A stretch of DNA of 64,000 bases from Leptidea sinapis (lineage: Eukaryota; Arthropoda; Insecta; Lepidoptera; Pieridae): positions 9,113,453-9,177,452 of the forward strand of contig NC_066290.1 in assembly GCF_905404315.1 (NCBI RefSeq), written 5' to 3'. Shown here in pieces: positions 1-11,660 of the stretch. Position numbers and translations under genes: made by a program. Numbering within the stretch: the first letter of the stretch is position 1; each line of letters opens with the position of its first letter. The notes below the pieces were generated by a model. That model was not told the DNA's origin and searched no databases. It saw only the letters and a list, made by a program, of their open reading frames with translations.

Positions 1-81
1 ATCAGAAAATCGTTCTCTGCACCCTCGGGAACCTCGGATACGATACCCATAATGTAGTTATCATAATTTTGAGCGGCGGCC

Positions 82-93
82 ATCTTGGATTTC
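82..93 (-). promoter_or_regulatory. YY1-like sequence, one example of the recurrent block
   Basis: On the minus strand the GC-rich block reads CCAAGATGGCCGCCG. The string CAAGATGGCCG resembles known YY1 sites such as that of the human L1 5' UTR. It recurs in every monomer that keeps GCGGCGGCCATCTTGG, while the GCGGCAGCCCTC, GTGGCCAACTTAC and TCTAGG types lack it. Whether any protein binds it here is unknown. Confidence 0.3.
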
Positions 94-890
94 AAAAATG
101 ATCACAAAATCGTTCTGTGCACTCTCGAGAACCTCGGATACGATACCCATATTTTAATGATCATAATCTTGCACGGCGGCCATCTTGGATTTGAAAAATG
201 ATCACAAAAACGTTCTCAGCACCCTCGAGAAACTAGGATACGATACCCATAATGTAGTTATCATACTTTTGAGCGGCGGCCATCTTAGATTTGAAAACTG
301 ATCACAAAATCGTTCTCTGCACTTTCGAGTACCTCGGATACGATACCCATAATCTAGTTATCATGCTTTTGAGCGGCGGCCATCGCGGATTTATAAATGA
401 TCCCAAAATTGTTTTCTTCACCCTCGAGAACCTCGGACACGATTTCCATGTTGCTAAAATCATAATTTTGAGCGACGGCCATCTTGGATTTGAGAAATGA
501 TCAAAAATCGTTCTCTGCACCCTCGAGAACCTCTGATACGATACCCATAATGTAGTTATCATACTTTTAAGCCGCGGCCATCTTGAATTTGAAAAATGAT
601 CACAAAATCGTTCTCTGCACCCTCGAGAACCTCGGACACGATACCCATAATGTTGTTTTCATTCTTTTGATCGGCGGCCATCTTGGATTTGAAAACTGAT
701 CACAAAATCGTTCTCTGCACCCTCGAGAACCTCGGACACGATTTCCATATTGTTAAAATCATAATTTTGAGAGGCGGCCATCTTGGATTTGAAAAATGAT
801 CAAAAATCGTTTTCTGCACCCTCGAGAACCTCGGGTACGATATCCATATTGTTGAAAACATAATTGTTTGCGGCAGCACTCTTGGATTTG

Positions 891-1740
891 AAAAATGATC
901 ACAAAAACGTTCTCAGCACCCTCGAGAAACTCGGATACGATACCCATAATGTAGTTATCATACTTTTGAGCGGCGGCCATCTCGGATTTGAAAACTGATC
1001 ACAAAATCGTTCTCTGCACCCTCGAGAACCTCGGACAAGATATTCATATTGCTAAAATCATAATTTTGAGCGGCGGCCATCTTCGATTTGGAAAATGATC
1101 AGAAAATCGTTCTCTGCACCCTCGGGAACCTCGGATACGATACCCATAATGCAGTTATCATAATTTTGAGCGGCGGCCATCTTGGATTTCAAAAATGATC
1201 ACAAAATCGTTCTGTGCACTCTCGAGAACCTCGGATACGATACCCATATTTTTATGATCATAATCTTGCACGGCGGCCATCTTGGATTTGAAAAATGATC
1301 ACAAAAACGTTCTCAGCACCCTCGAGAAACTCGGATACGATACCCATAATGTAGTTATCATACTTTTGAGCGGCGGCCATCTCGGATTTGAAAACTGATC
1401 ACAAAATCGTTCTCTGCACCCTCGAGAACCTCATACAAGATATTCATATTGCTAAAATCATAATTTTGAGCGGCGGCCATCTTCGATTTGGAAAATGATC
1501 AGAAAATCGTTCTCTGCACCCTCGGGAACCTCGGATACGATACCCATAATGTAGTTATCATAATTTTGAGCGGCGGCCATCTTGGATTTCAAAAATGATC
1601 ACAAAATCGTTCTGTGCACTCTCGAGAACCTCGGATACGATACCCATATTTTTATGATCATAATCTTGCACGGCGGCCATCTTGGATTTGAAAAATGATC
1701 ACAAAAACGTTCTCAGCACCCTCGAGAAACTCGGATACGA
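891..1740 (+). repeat. 400-bp four-monomer tandem duplication
   Basis: Sequence 891-1,340 matches 1,291-1,740 at an exact 400-bp offset with about three substitutions visible. Examples are GCAGTTATC at 1,151 against GTAGTTATC at 1,551, and CTCGGACAAG at 1,032 against CTCATACAAG at 1,432. The copies part at about 1,751, where GTAGTTATCATAC is replaced by CTAGTTATCATGC. A related four-monomer order is also seen at 1-300 and 2,497-2,800. Confidence 0.8.
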
Positions 1741-2984
1741 TACCCATAATCTAGTTATCATGCTTTTGAGCGGCGGCCATCGCGGATTTAAAAATGATCC
1801 CAAAATTGTTTTCTTCACCCTTGAGAACCTCGGACACGATATCCATATTGCTGAAATAATAATTTTGTGCGGCGGCCATCATGAATTTGGAAAATGATCA
1901 CCAAGTCTTTCTCTACACCCTCGAGAACCTCGGATACGATACCCATAATGTTGTTATCACAATTTTGTGCGGTGGCCAACTTAGTTTTCAAAAATGTTCC
2001 CAAAATCGTTCTCTGCACCCTTGAGAACCTCGGACACGATATACATATTGCTGAAATCATAATTTTGTGCGGCGGCCTTCTTGGCTTTCAAATATGATCA
2101 CAAAATCGTTCTCTGCACCCTCCAGAACATCGAATACGATACCCATAATGTTGTAATGATAATTAAACGCGGCGGCCATATTGGATTTCAAAAATGATCC
2201 CGGATATTTTCTCTTTACCCTCGAGAACCTCGGACAAGATATCCATATTGCTTAAATCATAATTTTGTGCAGCGGCCATCTCGGATTTGAAAAATGATCA
2301 CCAAATCTTTATCTACACCCTCGAAAACCTCGGGTACGATATCCATATTGCTGAAATCATAATTTTGTGCGGCGGCCTTCTTGGATTTCAAAAATGTTCA
2401 CAGAAGTGTTCTCTGCCCCCTCGAGAACCTCGGACACGATATCCATATTGCTGAAATCATAATTTTGAGCGGCGGCCATCTTCTATTTGGAAAATGATCA
2501 GAAAATCGTTCTCTGCACCCTCGGGAACCTCGGATACGATACCCATAATGCAGTTATCATAATTTTGAGCGGCGGCCATCTTGGATTTCAAAAATGATCA
2601 CAAAATCGTTCTGTGCACTCTCGAGAACCTCGGATACGATACCCATATTTTTATGATCATAATCTTGCACGGCGGCCATCTTGGATTTGAAAAATGATCA
2701 CAAAAACGTTCTCAGCACCCTCGAGAAACTCGGATACGATACCCATAATGTAGTTATCATACTTTTGAGCGGCGGCCATCTTGGATTTGAAAACTGATCA
2801 CAAAATTGTTCTCTGCACTTTCGAGAACCTCGGATACGACACCCATAATCTAGTTATCATGCTTTTGAGCGGCGGCCATCGCGGATTTAAAAATGATCCC
2901 AAAATTGTTTTCTTCACCCTCGAGAACCTCGGACACGATTTCCATGTTGCTAAAATCATAATTTTGAGCGGCGGCCATCTTGGA

Positions 2985-3800
2985 TTTGAGAAATGATCAA
3001 AAATCGTTCTCTGCACCCTCGAGAACCTCTGATACGATACCCATAATGTAGTTATCATACTATTGAGCCGCGGCCATCTTGGATTTGAAAAATGATCACA
3101 AAATCGTTCTCTGCACCCTCGAGAACCTCGGATACGATACCCATAATGTAGTTTTCATACTTTTGATCGGCGGCCATCTTTGATTTGAAAACTGATCACA
3201 AAATCTTTCTCTGCACCCTCGAGAACCTCGGACACGATTTCCATATTGCTAAAATCATAATTTTGAGCGGCGGCCATCTTGGATTTGAAAAATGATCAAA
3301 AATCGTTCTCTGCACCCTCGAGAACCTCGGGTACGATATCCATATTGCTGAAATCATAATTTTGTGCGGCGGCCATCTTGGATTTGAAAAATGATCACAA
3401 AATCGTTCTCAGCACCCTCGAGAACCTCTGATACGATACCCATAATGTAGTTATCATACTTTTAAGCCGCGGCCATCTTGGATTTGAAAAATGATCACAA
3501 AATCGTTCTCTGCACCCTCGAGAACCTCGGACACGATACCCATAATGATGTTTTCATTCTTTTGATCGGCGGCCATCTTGGATTTGAAAACTGATCACAA
3601 AATCTTTCTCTGCACCCTCGAGAACCTCGGACACGATTTCCATATTGTTAAAATCATAATTTTGAGAGGCGGCCATCTTGGATTTGAAAAATGATCAAAA
3701 ATCGTTTTCTGCACCCTCGAGAACCTCGGGTACGATATCCATATTGCTGAAAACATAATTGTTTGCGGCAGCACTCTTGGATTTGAAAACTGATCACAAA
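2985..3800 (+). repeat. 399-bp four-monomer tandem duplication
   Basis: Positions 3,001-3,400 match 3,400-3,800 at a 399-bp offset, the sum of three 100-bp units and one 99-bp unit in which TGATCAC has become TGATCAA. The same order occurs once at 541-880. The two copies differ at several sites, for example TACTATTGAGCC against TACTTTTAAGCC. Confidence 0.75.
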
Positions 3801-3829
3801 ATCGTTCTCTGCACCCTCGAGAAACTCGG

Positions 3830-4111
3830 ATACGATATCCATATTGTTGAAATCATAATTTTGTGCAGCGGCCATCTCGGATTTCAAATATGAACAATAA
3901 ATCGTTCTCTGCACCCTCGAGAACCTCGGACAAGATATTCATATTGCTAAAATCATAATTTTGTGCGGCGATACGATATCCATATTGTTGAAATCATAAT
4001 TTTGTGCAGCGGCCATCTCGGATTTCAAATATGAACAATAAATCGTTCTCTGCACCCTCGAGAACCTCGGACAAGATATTCATATTGCTAAAATCATAAT
4101 TTTGTGCGGCG
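3830..4111 (+). repeat. 141-bp out-of-register duplication
   Basis: Bases 3,830-3,970 are repeated directly as 3,971-4,111, including the uncommon TGAACAATAA (3,891 and 4,032) and GGACAAGATATTC. The unit is 141 bp, not a multiple of the ~100-bp period. At the join, GTGCGGCG runs straight into ATACGATATCC, about 41 bp out of phase with the normal order. Most changes elsewhere add or remove whole monomers, so this one is unusual. Confidence 0.85.
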
Positions 4112-4900
4112 GACATCTTGGATTTGAAAAATGATCACCAAATCTTTCTCTACACCCTCGAGAACCTCGGATACGATACCCATAATGTTGTAATCACAAT
4201 TTTGTGCGGTGGCCAACTTAGTTTTCAAAAATGATCCCGAAATGGTTCTCTGCACCCTTGAGAACCTCGTACACGATATCCATATTGCTGAAATCATAAT
4301 TTTGTGCGGCGGCCATCTTGGATTTCAAATATGATCACAAATTCATTCTCTGCACCCTCGAGAACATCGAATACGATACCTATAATGTTGTCATGATAAT
4401 TTAACGCGGCGGCCATATTGGATTTCAAAAATGATCACATAATTGTTCTCTACACCCTCGAGAACCTCGGACAAGATATCCATATTGCTTAAATTATAAT
4501 TTTGTGCGGCGGCCATCTTGGATTTGAAAAATGATCATCAAATCTTTCTCTACACCCTCGAAAACCTCGGGTACGATATCCATATTGCTGAAATCATAAT
4601 TTTGTGCGGCGGCCATCTTTAATTTCAAAAATGATCACAAATTCGTTCTCTGCACCCTCGAGAACCCGGATACGATACCCATAATTTAGTTATCGCAATT
4701 TTGTGCGGTGGCCAACTAAGTATTCAAAAACGATCCCAAAATCGTTCTCTGCACCCTCGAGAACCTCGGACACGATATCCATATTGCTGAAAACATAACT
4801 GTGTGTGGCAGCCATCTTGGATTTTAAAAATGTTCACAGAATTGTTATCTGCCCCCTCGAGAACCTCGGACACGATATCCATATTGCTGAAATCATAATT

Positions 4901-6664
4901 TTGAGCGGTGGCCATCTTCGATTTGAAAAATGATCACCAAATCGTTCTCTGCACCCTCGAGAACCTCGGGTACGATATCCATAATAAAGTTATCAGACTT
5001 TTGAGTGGCGGCCATCTTCGATTTGAAAAATGATCACAAAATCGTTCTCTGCATTCTCGAGAACCTCGGATACGATACCCTAATTTTTATGATCATTATC
5101 TTGCACGGCGGCCATCTCGGATTTAAAAATGACCCTAAAATTATTTTCTGCACCCTAGAGAACCTCGGACACGATATCCATATTGCTGAAAACATAATTT
5201 TGTGCGGTGGCCATTTTGGATTTGAAAAATATTCACCAAATCGTTCTCTGCACCCTCGAGAATCTAGGCCACGATATCCATATTGATGAAATCATAATTT
5301 TGTGCGGCGGCCATCTTGGATTTGAAAAATGATCACAAAATCGATCTCAGCACCCTTGAGAACCTCTGATACGAAACCCATAATGTAGTTATCATACTTT
5401 TGAGCCGCGGCCTTCTTGGATTTAAAAAATGATCACAAAATCGTTCTGTGCACCCTCGAGAACCTCGGATACGATACCCATAATGTTGTAATCATAATTT
5501 TGTGCGGTGGCCAACTTCCTTTTCAAAAAAGATCCCAAAATCGTTCTCTGCACCCTCGAGAACCTCGGACATGATATCCATATTGCTTAAATCATAATTT
5601 TGTGCGGCGGCCATCTTCGATATCAAATATGATCACAAAATCGTTCTCTGCTAGTTCTTTGCGGCAGCCCTCTTGGATATCAAAAATGATCACAGAATTG
5701 TTCTCTGCACCCTCGAGAACCTCGGACACGATATCCATATTGCTTAAATCATAATTTTGTGCGGTGGTCTACGATACCCATAATGTAGTTATCATACTTT
5801 TAAGCCGCGGCCATCTTGGATTTGAAAAATGAACACAAAATCGTTCTCTGCACCCTCGAGAACCTCGAACACGATACCATAATGTAGTTTTCATACTTTT
5901 GATCGGCGGCCATCTTGGATTTGAAAACTGATCACAAAATCGTTCTCTGCACCCTCGAGAACATCGGACACGATATCCATATTGCTGAAAACATAATTGA
6001 GTGTGGCAGCCATCTTGAATTTCAAAAATGATCACAGAATTGTTCTGTGCACACTCGAAAACCTCGGACACGATATCCATATTGCTGAAATCATAATTTT
6101 GTGCGGCGGCCATCTTGGATATCAAAAATGTTCACCAAATCGTTCTCTGCACCCTTGAGAACCTCGGGTACGATATCCATATTGCTGAAATCATAATTTT
6201 GTGCGGCGGCCAACTTGGATTTCAAATATGAACACTAAATCGTTCTCTGCACCCTCGAGAACCTCGAATACGATACCCATGATGTTGTCATCATACTTTT
6301 GAGCGGCGGCCATCTCGGATTTAATAATGATCCCAAAATTGTTTTCTGCACCCTCGAGAACCTCGGACACGATATCCATATTGAAGAAAACATAATTGCT
6401 TGCGGCAGCCCTCTTGGATTTCAAAAATGATCACAGAATTGTTCTCTGCACCCTCGAGAACCTCGGACACGGTATCCATATTGCTGAAAACATAATTGTT
6501 TGCGGCAGCCCTCTTGGATATTAAATATGATCACAGAATTGTTCTCTGCACCCTCGAGAACCTCGGACACGATATCCATATTGCTGAAAACATATTTGTG
6601 TGTGACAGCCATCTTGAATTTCAAAAATGATCACAGAATTGTTCTCTGCACCCTCGAGAAACTC
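4901..6664 (+). repeat. Mosaic satellite segment
   Basis: This segment is monomer mosaic with no full-length near-identical partner. It contains the first GCATTCTCGAG landmark monomer (5,051) and two shortened monomer intervals. At 6,421-6,650 GCGGCAGCCCTC-type and GTGTGTGACAGCC-type monomers appear, a combination common further right. Divergence is intermediate between the left edge and the ~2-kb units that follow. No gene or unique DNA is visible. Confidence 0.7.
5631..5830 (+). repeat. Pair of shortened monomer intervals, 57 and 143 bp
   Basis: The interval from GATCAC at 5,631 to GATCAC at 5,688 is only 57 bp: after TTCTCTGC the sequence jumps to TAGTTCTTTGCGGCAGCC, losing about 43 bp. 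The next boundary (GAACAC) is 143 bp later because GTGCGGTGG at 5,760 joins TCTACGATACCC, losing about 57 bp. The two losses total 100 bp, so the normal register is restored downstream. Confidence 0.8.
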
Positions 6665-8754
6665 GGATACGATACCCTAATTTTTATGATCATTATCTTT
6701 CACGGCGGCCATCTCGGATTTAAAAATGACCCCAAAATTATTTTCTGCACCCTAGAGAACCTCGGACACGATATCCAGATTGCTGAAAACATTATTTTGT
6801 GCGGTGGCCATTTTGGATTTGAAAAATGTTCACCAAATCGTTCTCTGCACCCTCGAGAATCTAGGCCACGATATCCATATTGATGAAATCGTAATTTTGT
6901 GCGGCGGCCATCTTGGATTTGAAAAATGATCACAAAATCGATCTCAGCACCCTCGAGAACCTCGGATACGATACCCATAATGTTGTAATCATAATTTTGT
7001 GCGGTGGCCAACTTACTTTTAAAAAAAGATCCCAAAATCGTTCTCTGCACCCTCGAGAACCTCGGACATGATATCCATATTGCTTAAATCATAATTTTGT
7101 GCGGCGGCCATCTTCGATATCAAATATGATCACAAAATCGTTCTCTGCACCCATGAGAACCTCGGACACGATTTCCATATTGCTGAAATCATAATTGTTT
7201 GCGGCAGCCCTCTTGGATATCAAAAATGATCACAGAATTTTTCTCTGCACCCTCGAGAATATCGGACACGATATCCATATTGCTGAAAACATAATTGTGT
7301 GTGGCAGCCATCTTGAATTTCAAAAATGATCACAGAATTGTTCTGTGCACCGTCGAGAACCTCGGACACGATATCCATATTGCTTAAATCATAATTTTGT
7401 GCGGCGGCCATCTTCGATATCAAATATGATCACAGAATTGTTCTCTGCACCCTCGAGCACCTCGGACACGATATCCATATTGCTGAAATCATAATTTTGT
7501 GCGGCGGCCATCTAGGATTTGATCCCAAAATTGTTGTCTGCACCCTCGAGAACCTCGGACACGATATCCATATTGCTGAAAACATAAGTGTTTGCGGCAG
7601 CCCTCTTGGATTTCAATAATGATCACAGAATTGTTCTCTGCACCTTCGAGAACCTCGGACACGATATCCATATTGCTGAAATCATAATTTTGTGCGGCGG
7701 CCAACTTGGATTTCAAATATGATCACAAAATCGTTCTCTGCACCCTTGAGAACCTCGGACACGATATCCATAATGTTTTGATCATAATTTGGTGCGGCGG
7801 TCATCTTGGATTTGAAAAATATTCACCATATCGTTCTCTGCACCCTCGAGAACCTAGGATACGATACCCATAATCTAGTTATCAAACTTTTGAGCGGCGG
7901 CCATCTCGGATTTAATAATGATCCCAAAATTGTTTTCTGCACCCTCGAGAACCTCGGACACAATATCCATATTGCTGAAATCATAATTTTGTGCGGGGCC
8001 ATCTTGGATATCAAATATGATCACAAAATCGTTCTCTGCACCCTTGAAAACCTCGGACACGATATCCATATTGCTAAAATCATAATTTTGTGCGGCGGCC
8101 ATCTTGGATTTCAAATATGATCACAAAATCGTTCTCTGCACCCTCGAGAACATCGAATTCGATACCCATAATGTTGTCATGATAATTTTGCGCGGCGGCC
8201 ACATTGGATTTCAAAAATGATCACAGAATTGTTCTCTGCCCCCTCGAGAACCTCGGACACGATATCCATATTGCTGAAATCATAATTTTGAGCGGCGGCC
8301 ATCTTCGATTTGGAAAATGATCAGAAATTCGTTCTCTGCACCCTCGGGAACCTCGGATACGATACCCATACTGTAGTTATCATAATTTTAAGCGGCGGCC
8401 ATCTTGGATTTCAAAAATGATCACAAAATCGTTATGTGCACTCTCGAGAACCTCGGATAAGATACCCATATTTTTATGATCATAATCTTGCACGACGGCC
8501 ATCTTGGATTTGAAAAATGATCACAAAAACGTTCTCAGCACCCTCTAGAAACTCGGATACGATAGCCATAATGTAGTAATCATACTTTTGAGCGGCGGCC
8601 ATCTTGGATTTGAAAACTAATTACATAATCGTTCTCTGCACCCTCGAGAACCTCGGGTACGATATCCATAATGTAGTTATCATACTTTTGAGTGGCGGCC
8701 ATCTTTGATTTGAAAAATGATCACAAAATCGTTCTCTGCATTCTCGAGATCCTC
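6665..8754 (+). repeat. ~2-kb higher-order unit, copy 1 (2,090 bp)
   Basis: This is the first of two full, adjacent copies. It aligns with 8,755 onward at a 2,090-bp offset up to about 7,430, then at 1,980 bp. The 110-bp difference is one extra monomer around 7,430-7,530 plus a 10-bp deletion in copy 2 near 9,643. Within 7,801-8,700 I count about four substitutions against 9,781-10,680, over 99% identity by eye. It carries the landmark GCATTCTCGAGATCC at 8,738 and the first 93-bp monomer at 7,428-7,520. Confidence 0.85.
7428..7520 (+). repeat. First of ~37 93-bp monomers (TCTAGGATTTGATCCC class)
   Basis: The interval from GATCAC (7,428) to GATCCC (7,521) is 93 bp because seven bases are lost between GGATTT and GATCCC. 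The same variant recurs at about 9.50, 11.48, 13.27, 14.06, 14.36, 14.65, 15.35, 16.23, 16.52, 17.31, 17.60, 20.09, 20.38, 21.17, 21.46, 23.55, 25.04, 25.83, 26.63, 27.51, 27.80, 31.19, 31.48, 31.67, 31.97, 33.26, 33.55, 40.39, 41.28, 45.87, 47.16, 47.95, 53.14, 55.73, 58.82 and 59.91 kb. I find none before 7.4 kb. Confidence 0.88.
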
Positions 8755-10734
8755 GGATACGATACCCAAATTTTTATGATCATAATCTTGCACGGCGGCC
8801 ATCTCGGATTTAAAAATGATCCCAAAATTATTTTCTGCATTCTAGAGAACCTCGGACACGATATCCAGATTGCTGAAAACATAATTTTGTGCGGTGGCCA
8901 TTTTGGATTTGAAAAATGTTCACCAAATCGTTCTCTGCACCCTCGAGAATCTAGGCCACGATATCCATATTGATGAAATCGTAATTTTGTGCGGCGGCCA
9001 TCTTGGATTTGAAAAATGATCTCAAAATCGATCTCAGCACCCTCGAGAACCTCGGATGCGATACCCATAATGTTGTAATCATAATTTTGTGCGGTGGCCA
9101 ACTTACTTTTCAAAAAAGATCCCAAAATCGTTCTCTGCACCCTCGAGAACCTCGGACATGATATCCATATTGCTTAAATCATAATTTTGTGCGGCGGCCA
9201 TCTTCGATATCAAATATGATCACAAAATCGTTCTCTGCACCCATGAGAACCTCGGACACGATTTCCATATTGCTGAAATCATAATTGTTTGCGGCAGCCC
9301 TCTTGGATATCAAAAATGATCACAGAATTTTTCTCTGCACCCTCGAGAATATCGGACACGATATCCATATTGCTGAAAACATAATTGTGTGTGGCAGCCA
9401 TCTTGAATTTCAAAAATGATCACAGAATTGTTCTGTGCACCGTCGAGAACCTCGGACACGATATCCATATTGCTTAAATCATAATTTTGTGCGGCGGCCA
9501 TCTAGGATTTGATCCCAAAATTGTTGTCTGCACCCTCGAGAACCTCGGACACGATATCCATATTGCTGAAAACATAAGTGTTTGCGGCAGCCCTCTTGGA
9601 TTTCAATAATGATCACAGAATTGTTCTCTGCACCTTCGAGAACATATCCATATTGCTGAAATCATAATTTTGTGCGGCGGCCAACTTGGATTTCAAATAT
9701 GATCACAAAATCGTTCTCTGCACCCTTGAGAACCTCGGACACGATATCCATAATGTTTTCATCATAATTTGGTGCGGCGGTCATCTTGGATTTGAAAAAT
9801 ATTCACCAAATCGTTCTCTGCACCCTCGAGAACCTAGGATACGATACCCATAATCTAGTTATCAAACTTTTGAGCGGCGGCCATCTCGGATTTAATAATG
9901 ATCCCAAAATTGTTTTCTGCACCCTCGAGAACCTCGGACACAATATCCATATTGCTGAAATCATAATTTTGTGCGGGGCCATCTTGGATATCAAATATGA
10001 TCACAAAATCGTTCTCTGCACCCTTGAAAACCTCGGACACGATATCCATATTGCTAAAATCATAATTTTGTGCGGCGGCCATCTTGGATTTCAAATATGA
10101 TCACAAAATCGTTCTCTGCACCCTCGAGAACATCGAATTCGATACCCATAATGTTGTCATGATAATTTTGCGCGGCGGCCACATTGGATTTCAAAAATGA
10201 TCACAGAATTGTTCTCTGCCCCCTCGAGAACCTCGGACACGATATCCATATTGCTGAAATCATAATTTTGAGCGGCGGCCATCTTCGATTTGGAAAATGA
10301 TCAGAAATTCGTTCTCTGCACCCTCGGGAACCTCGGATACGATACCCATACTGTAGTTATCATAATTTTAAGCGGCGGCCATCTTGGATTTCAAAAATGA
10401 TCACAAAATCGTTCTGTGCACTCTCGAGAACCTCGGATAAGATACCCATATTTTTATGATCATAATCTTGCACGACGGCCATCTTGGATTTGAAAAATGA
10501 TCACAAAAACGTTCTCAGCACCCTCTAGAAACTCGGATACGATACCCATAATGTAGTTATCATACTTTTGAGCGGCGGCCATCTTGGATTTGAAAACTAA
10601 TTACATAATCGTTCTCTGCACCCTCGAGAACCTCGGGTACGATATCCATAATGTAGTTATCATACTTTTGAGTGGCGGCCATCTTCGATTTGAAAAATGA
10701 TCACAAAATCGTTCTCTGCATTCTCGAGATCCTC
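8755..10734 (+). repeat. ~2-kb higher-order unit, copy 2 (1,980 bp)
   Basis: This is the second adjacent copy, about 20 monomers. It lacks one monomer present at 7,430-7,530 and has a 10-bp loss at about 9,643, where GAGAACATATCC stands for GAGAACCTCGGACACGATATCC. Otherwise it is almost identical to copy 1. The end of the unit (from about 10,380) is also the start of the large duplication that recurs at 22,447. Confidence 0.85.
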
Positions 10735-11660
10735 GGATACGATACCCAAATTTTTATGATCATAATCTTGCACGGCGGCCATCTCGGATTTAAAAATGAT
10801 CCCAAAATTATTTTCTGCATTCTAGAGAACCTCGGACACGATATCCATATTGCTGAAAACATAATTTTGTGCGGTGGCCATTTTGGAATTGAAAAATGTT
10901 CACCAAATCTTTCTCTGCACCCACGAGAATCTAGGCCACGATATCCATATTGATGAAATCGTAGTTTTGTGCGGCGGCCATCTTGGATTTGAAAAATGAT
11001 CACAAAATCGATCTCAGCACCCTCGAGAACCTCGGATACGATACCCATAATGTTGTAATCATAATTTTGTGTGGTGGCCAACTTACTTTTCAAAAAAGAT
11101 CCCAAAATCGTTCTCTGCACCCTCGAGAACCTCGGACATGATATCCATATTGCTTAAATCATAATTTTGTGCGGCGGCCATCTTCGATATCAAATATGAT
11201 CACAAAATTGTTCTCTGCACCCTCGAAAATATCGGACACGATATCCATATTGCTGAAAATATAATTGTGTGTGGCAGCCATCTTGAATTTCAAAAATGAT
11301 CAAAGAATTGTTCTGTGCACCCTCGAGAACCTCGGACACGATATCCATATTGCTTAAATCATAATTTTGTGCGGCGGCCATCTTCGATATCAAATATGAT
11401 CACAGAATTGTTCTCTGCACCCTCGAGAACCTCGGACACGATATCCATATTGCTGAAATCATAATTTTGTGCGGCGGCCATCTAGGATTTGATCCCAAAA
11501 TTGTTGTCTGAACCCTCGAGAACCTCGGACACGATATCCATATTGCTGAAAACATAAGTGTTTGCGGCAGCCCTCTTGGATTTCAATAATGATCACAGAA
11601 TTGTTCTCTGCACCTTCGATAACCTCGGACACGATATCCATATTGCTGAAATCATAATTT
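10735..11660 (+). repeat. ~2-kb higher-order unit, partial copy 3
   Basis: This follows copy 2 at the same 1,980-bp offset. It loses one monomer at about 11,205 (the CCCATGAGAACC monomer seen at 7,151 and 9,241) and stays recognisable to the 93-bp monomer at about 11,480-11,660. It then turns into different monomer types (GTTGTCATCATAATTTTGAGC). Confidence 0.75.

Larger units (their letters stand above)
1..2496 (+). repeat. Degenerate 2.5-kb higher-order unit, copy 1 (truncated at window start)
   Basis: Positions 1-860 align with 2,497-3,356 at an offset of 2,496 bp, and 1,890-2,400 align with about 4,130-4,620 at an offset of 2,237 bp. The same order of monomer types is therefore present twice, with small internal gains and losses. 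Substitutions between these copies are far more frequent than between duplicated blocks further right, and 93-bp monomers are absent. The unit is rich in the GTAGTTATCATAC monomer type. I read this as an older or less homogenised part of the array, perhaps nearer an array edge; that is inference. Confidence 0.7.
2497..4900 (+). repeat. Degenerate 2.5-kb higher-order unit, copy 2
   Basis: This is the second copy of the unit at 1-2,496. The left part keeps a 2,496-bp offset. A local 399-bp duplication and a 141-bp duplication then change the spacing, and the right part (4,094-4,620) matches 1,857-2,383 at 2,237 bp. The shared CTGCCCCCTCGAG variant at 2,414 and 4,850 shows that the right ends correspond, with a further shift of about 199 bp (two monomers). 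Many scattered substitutions separate the copies. Confidence 0.65.

Noticed and set aside
1241..1265. ATGATCATAATC palindromic monomer as a regulatory operator
   Set aside because: The ATGATCAT palindrome is a feature of one monomer family (TTTTTATGATCAT type) and appears only as part of the repeat. Nothing nearby could be regulated.
8721..9140. 139-codon minus-strand open frame (also at 10,701-11,120, 19,111-19,530, 22,768-23,187)
   Set aside because: It is a translation of four satellite monomers. The same peptide segments occur out of order all over the array, there is no known domain, and its length depends on 99-bp monomers keeping the frame.
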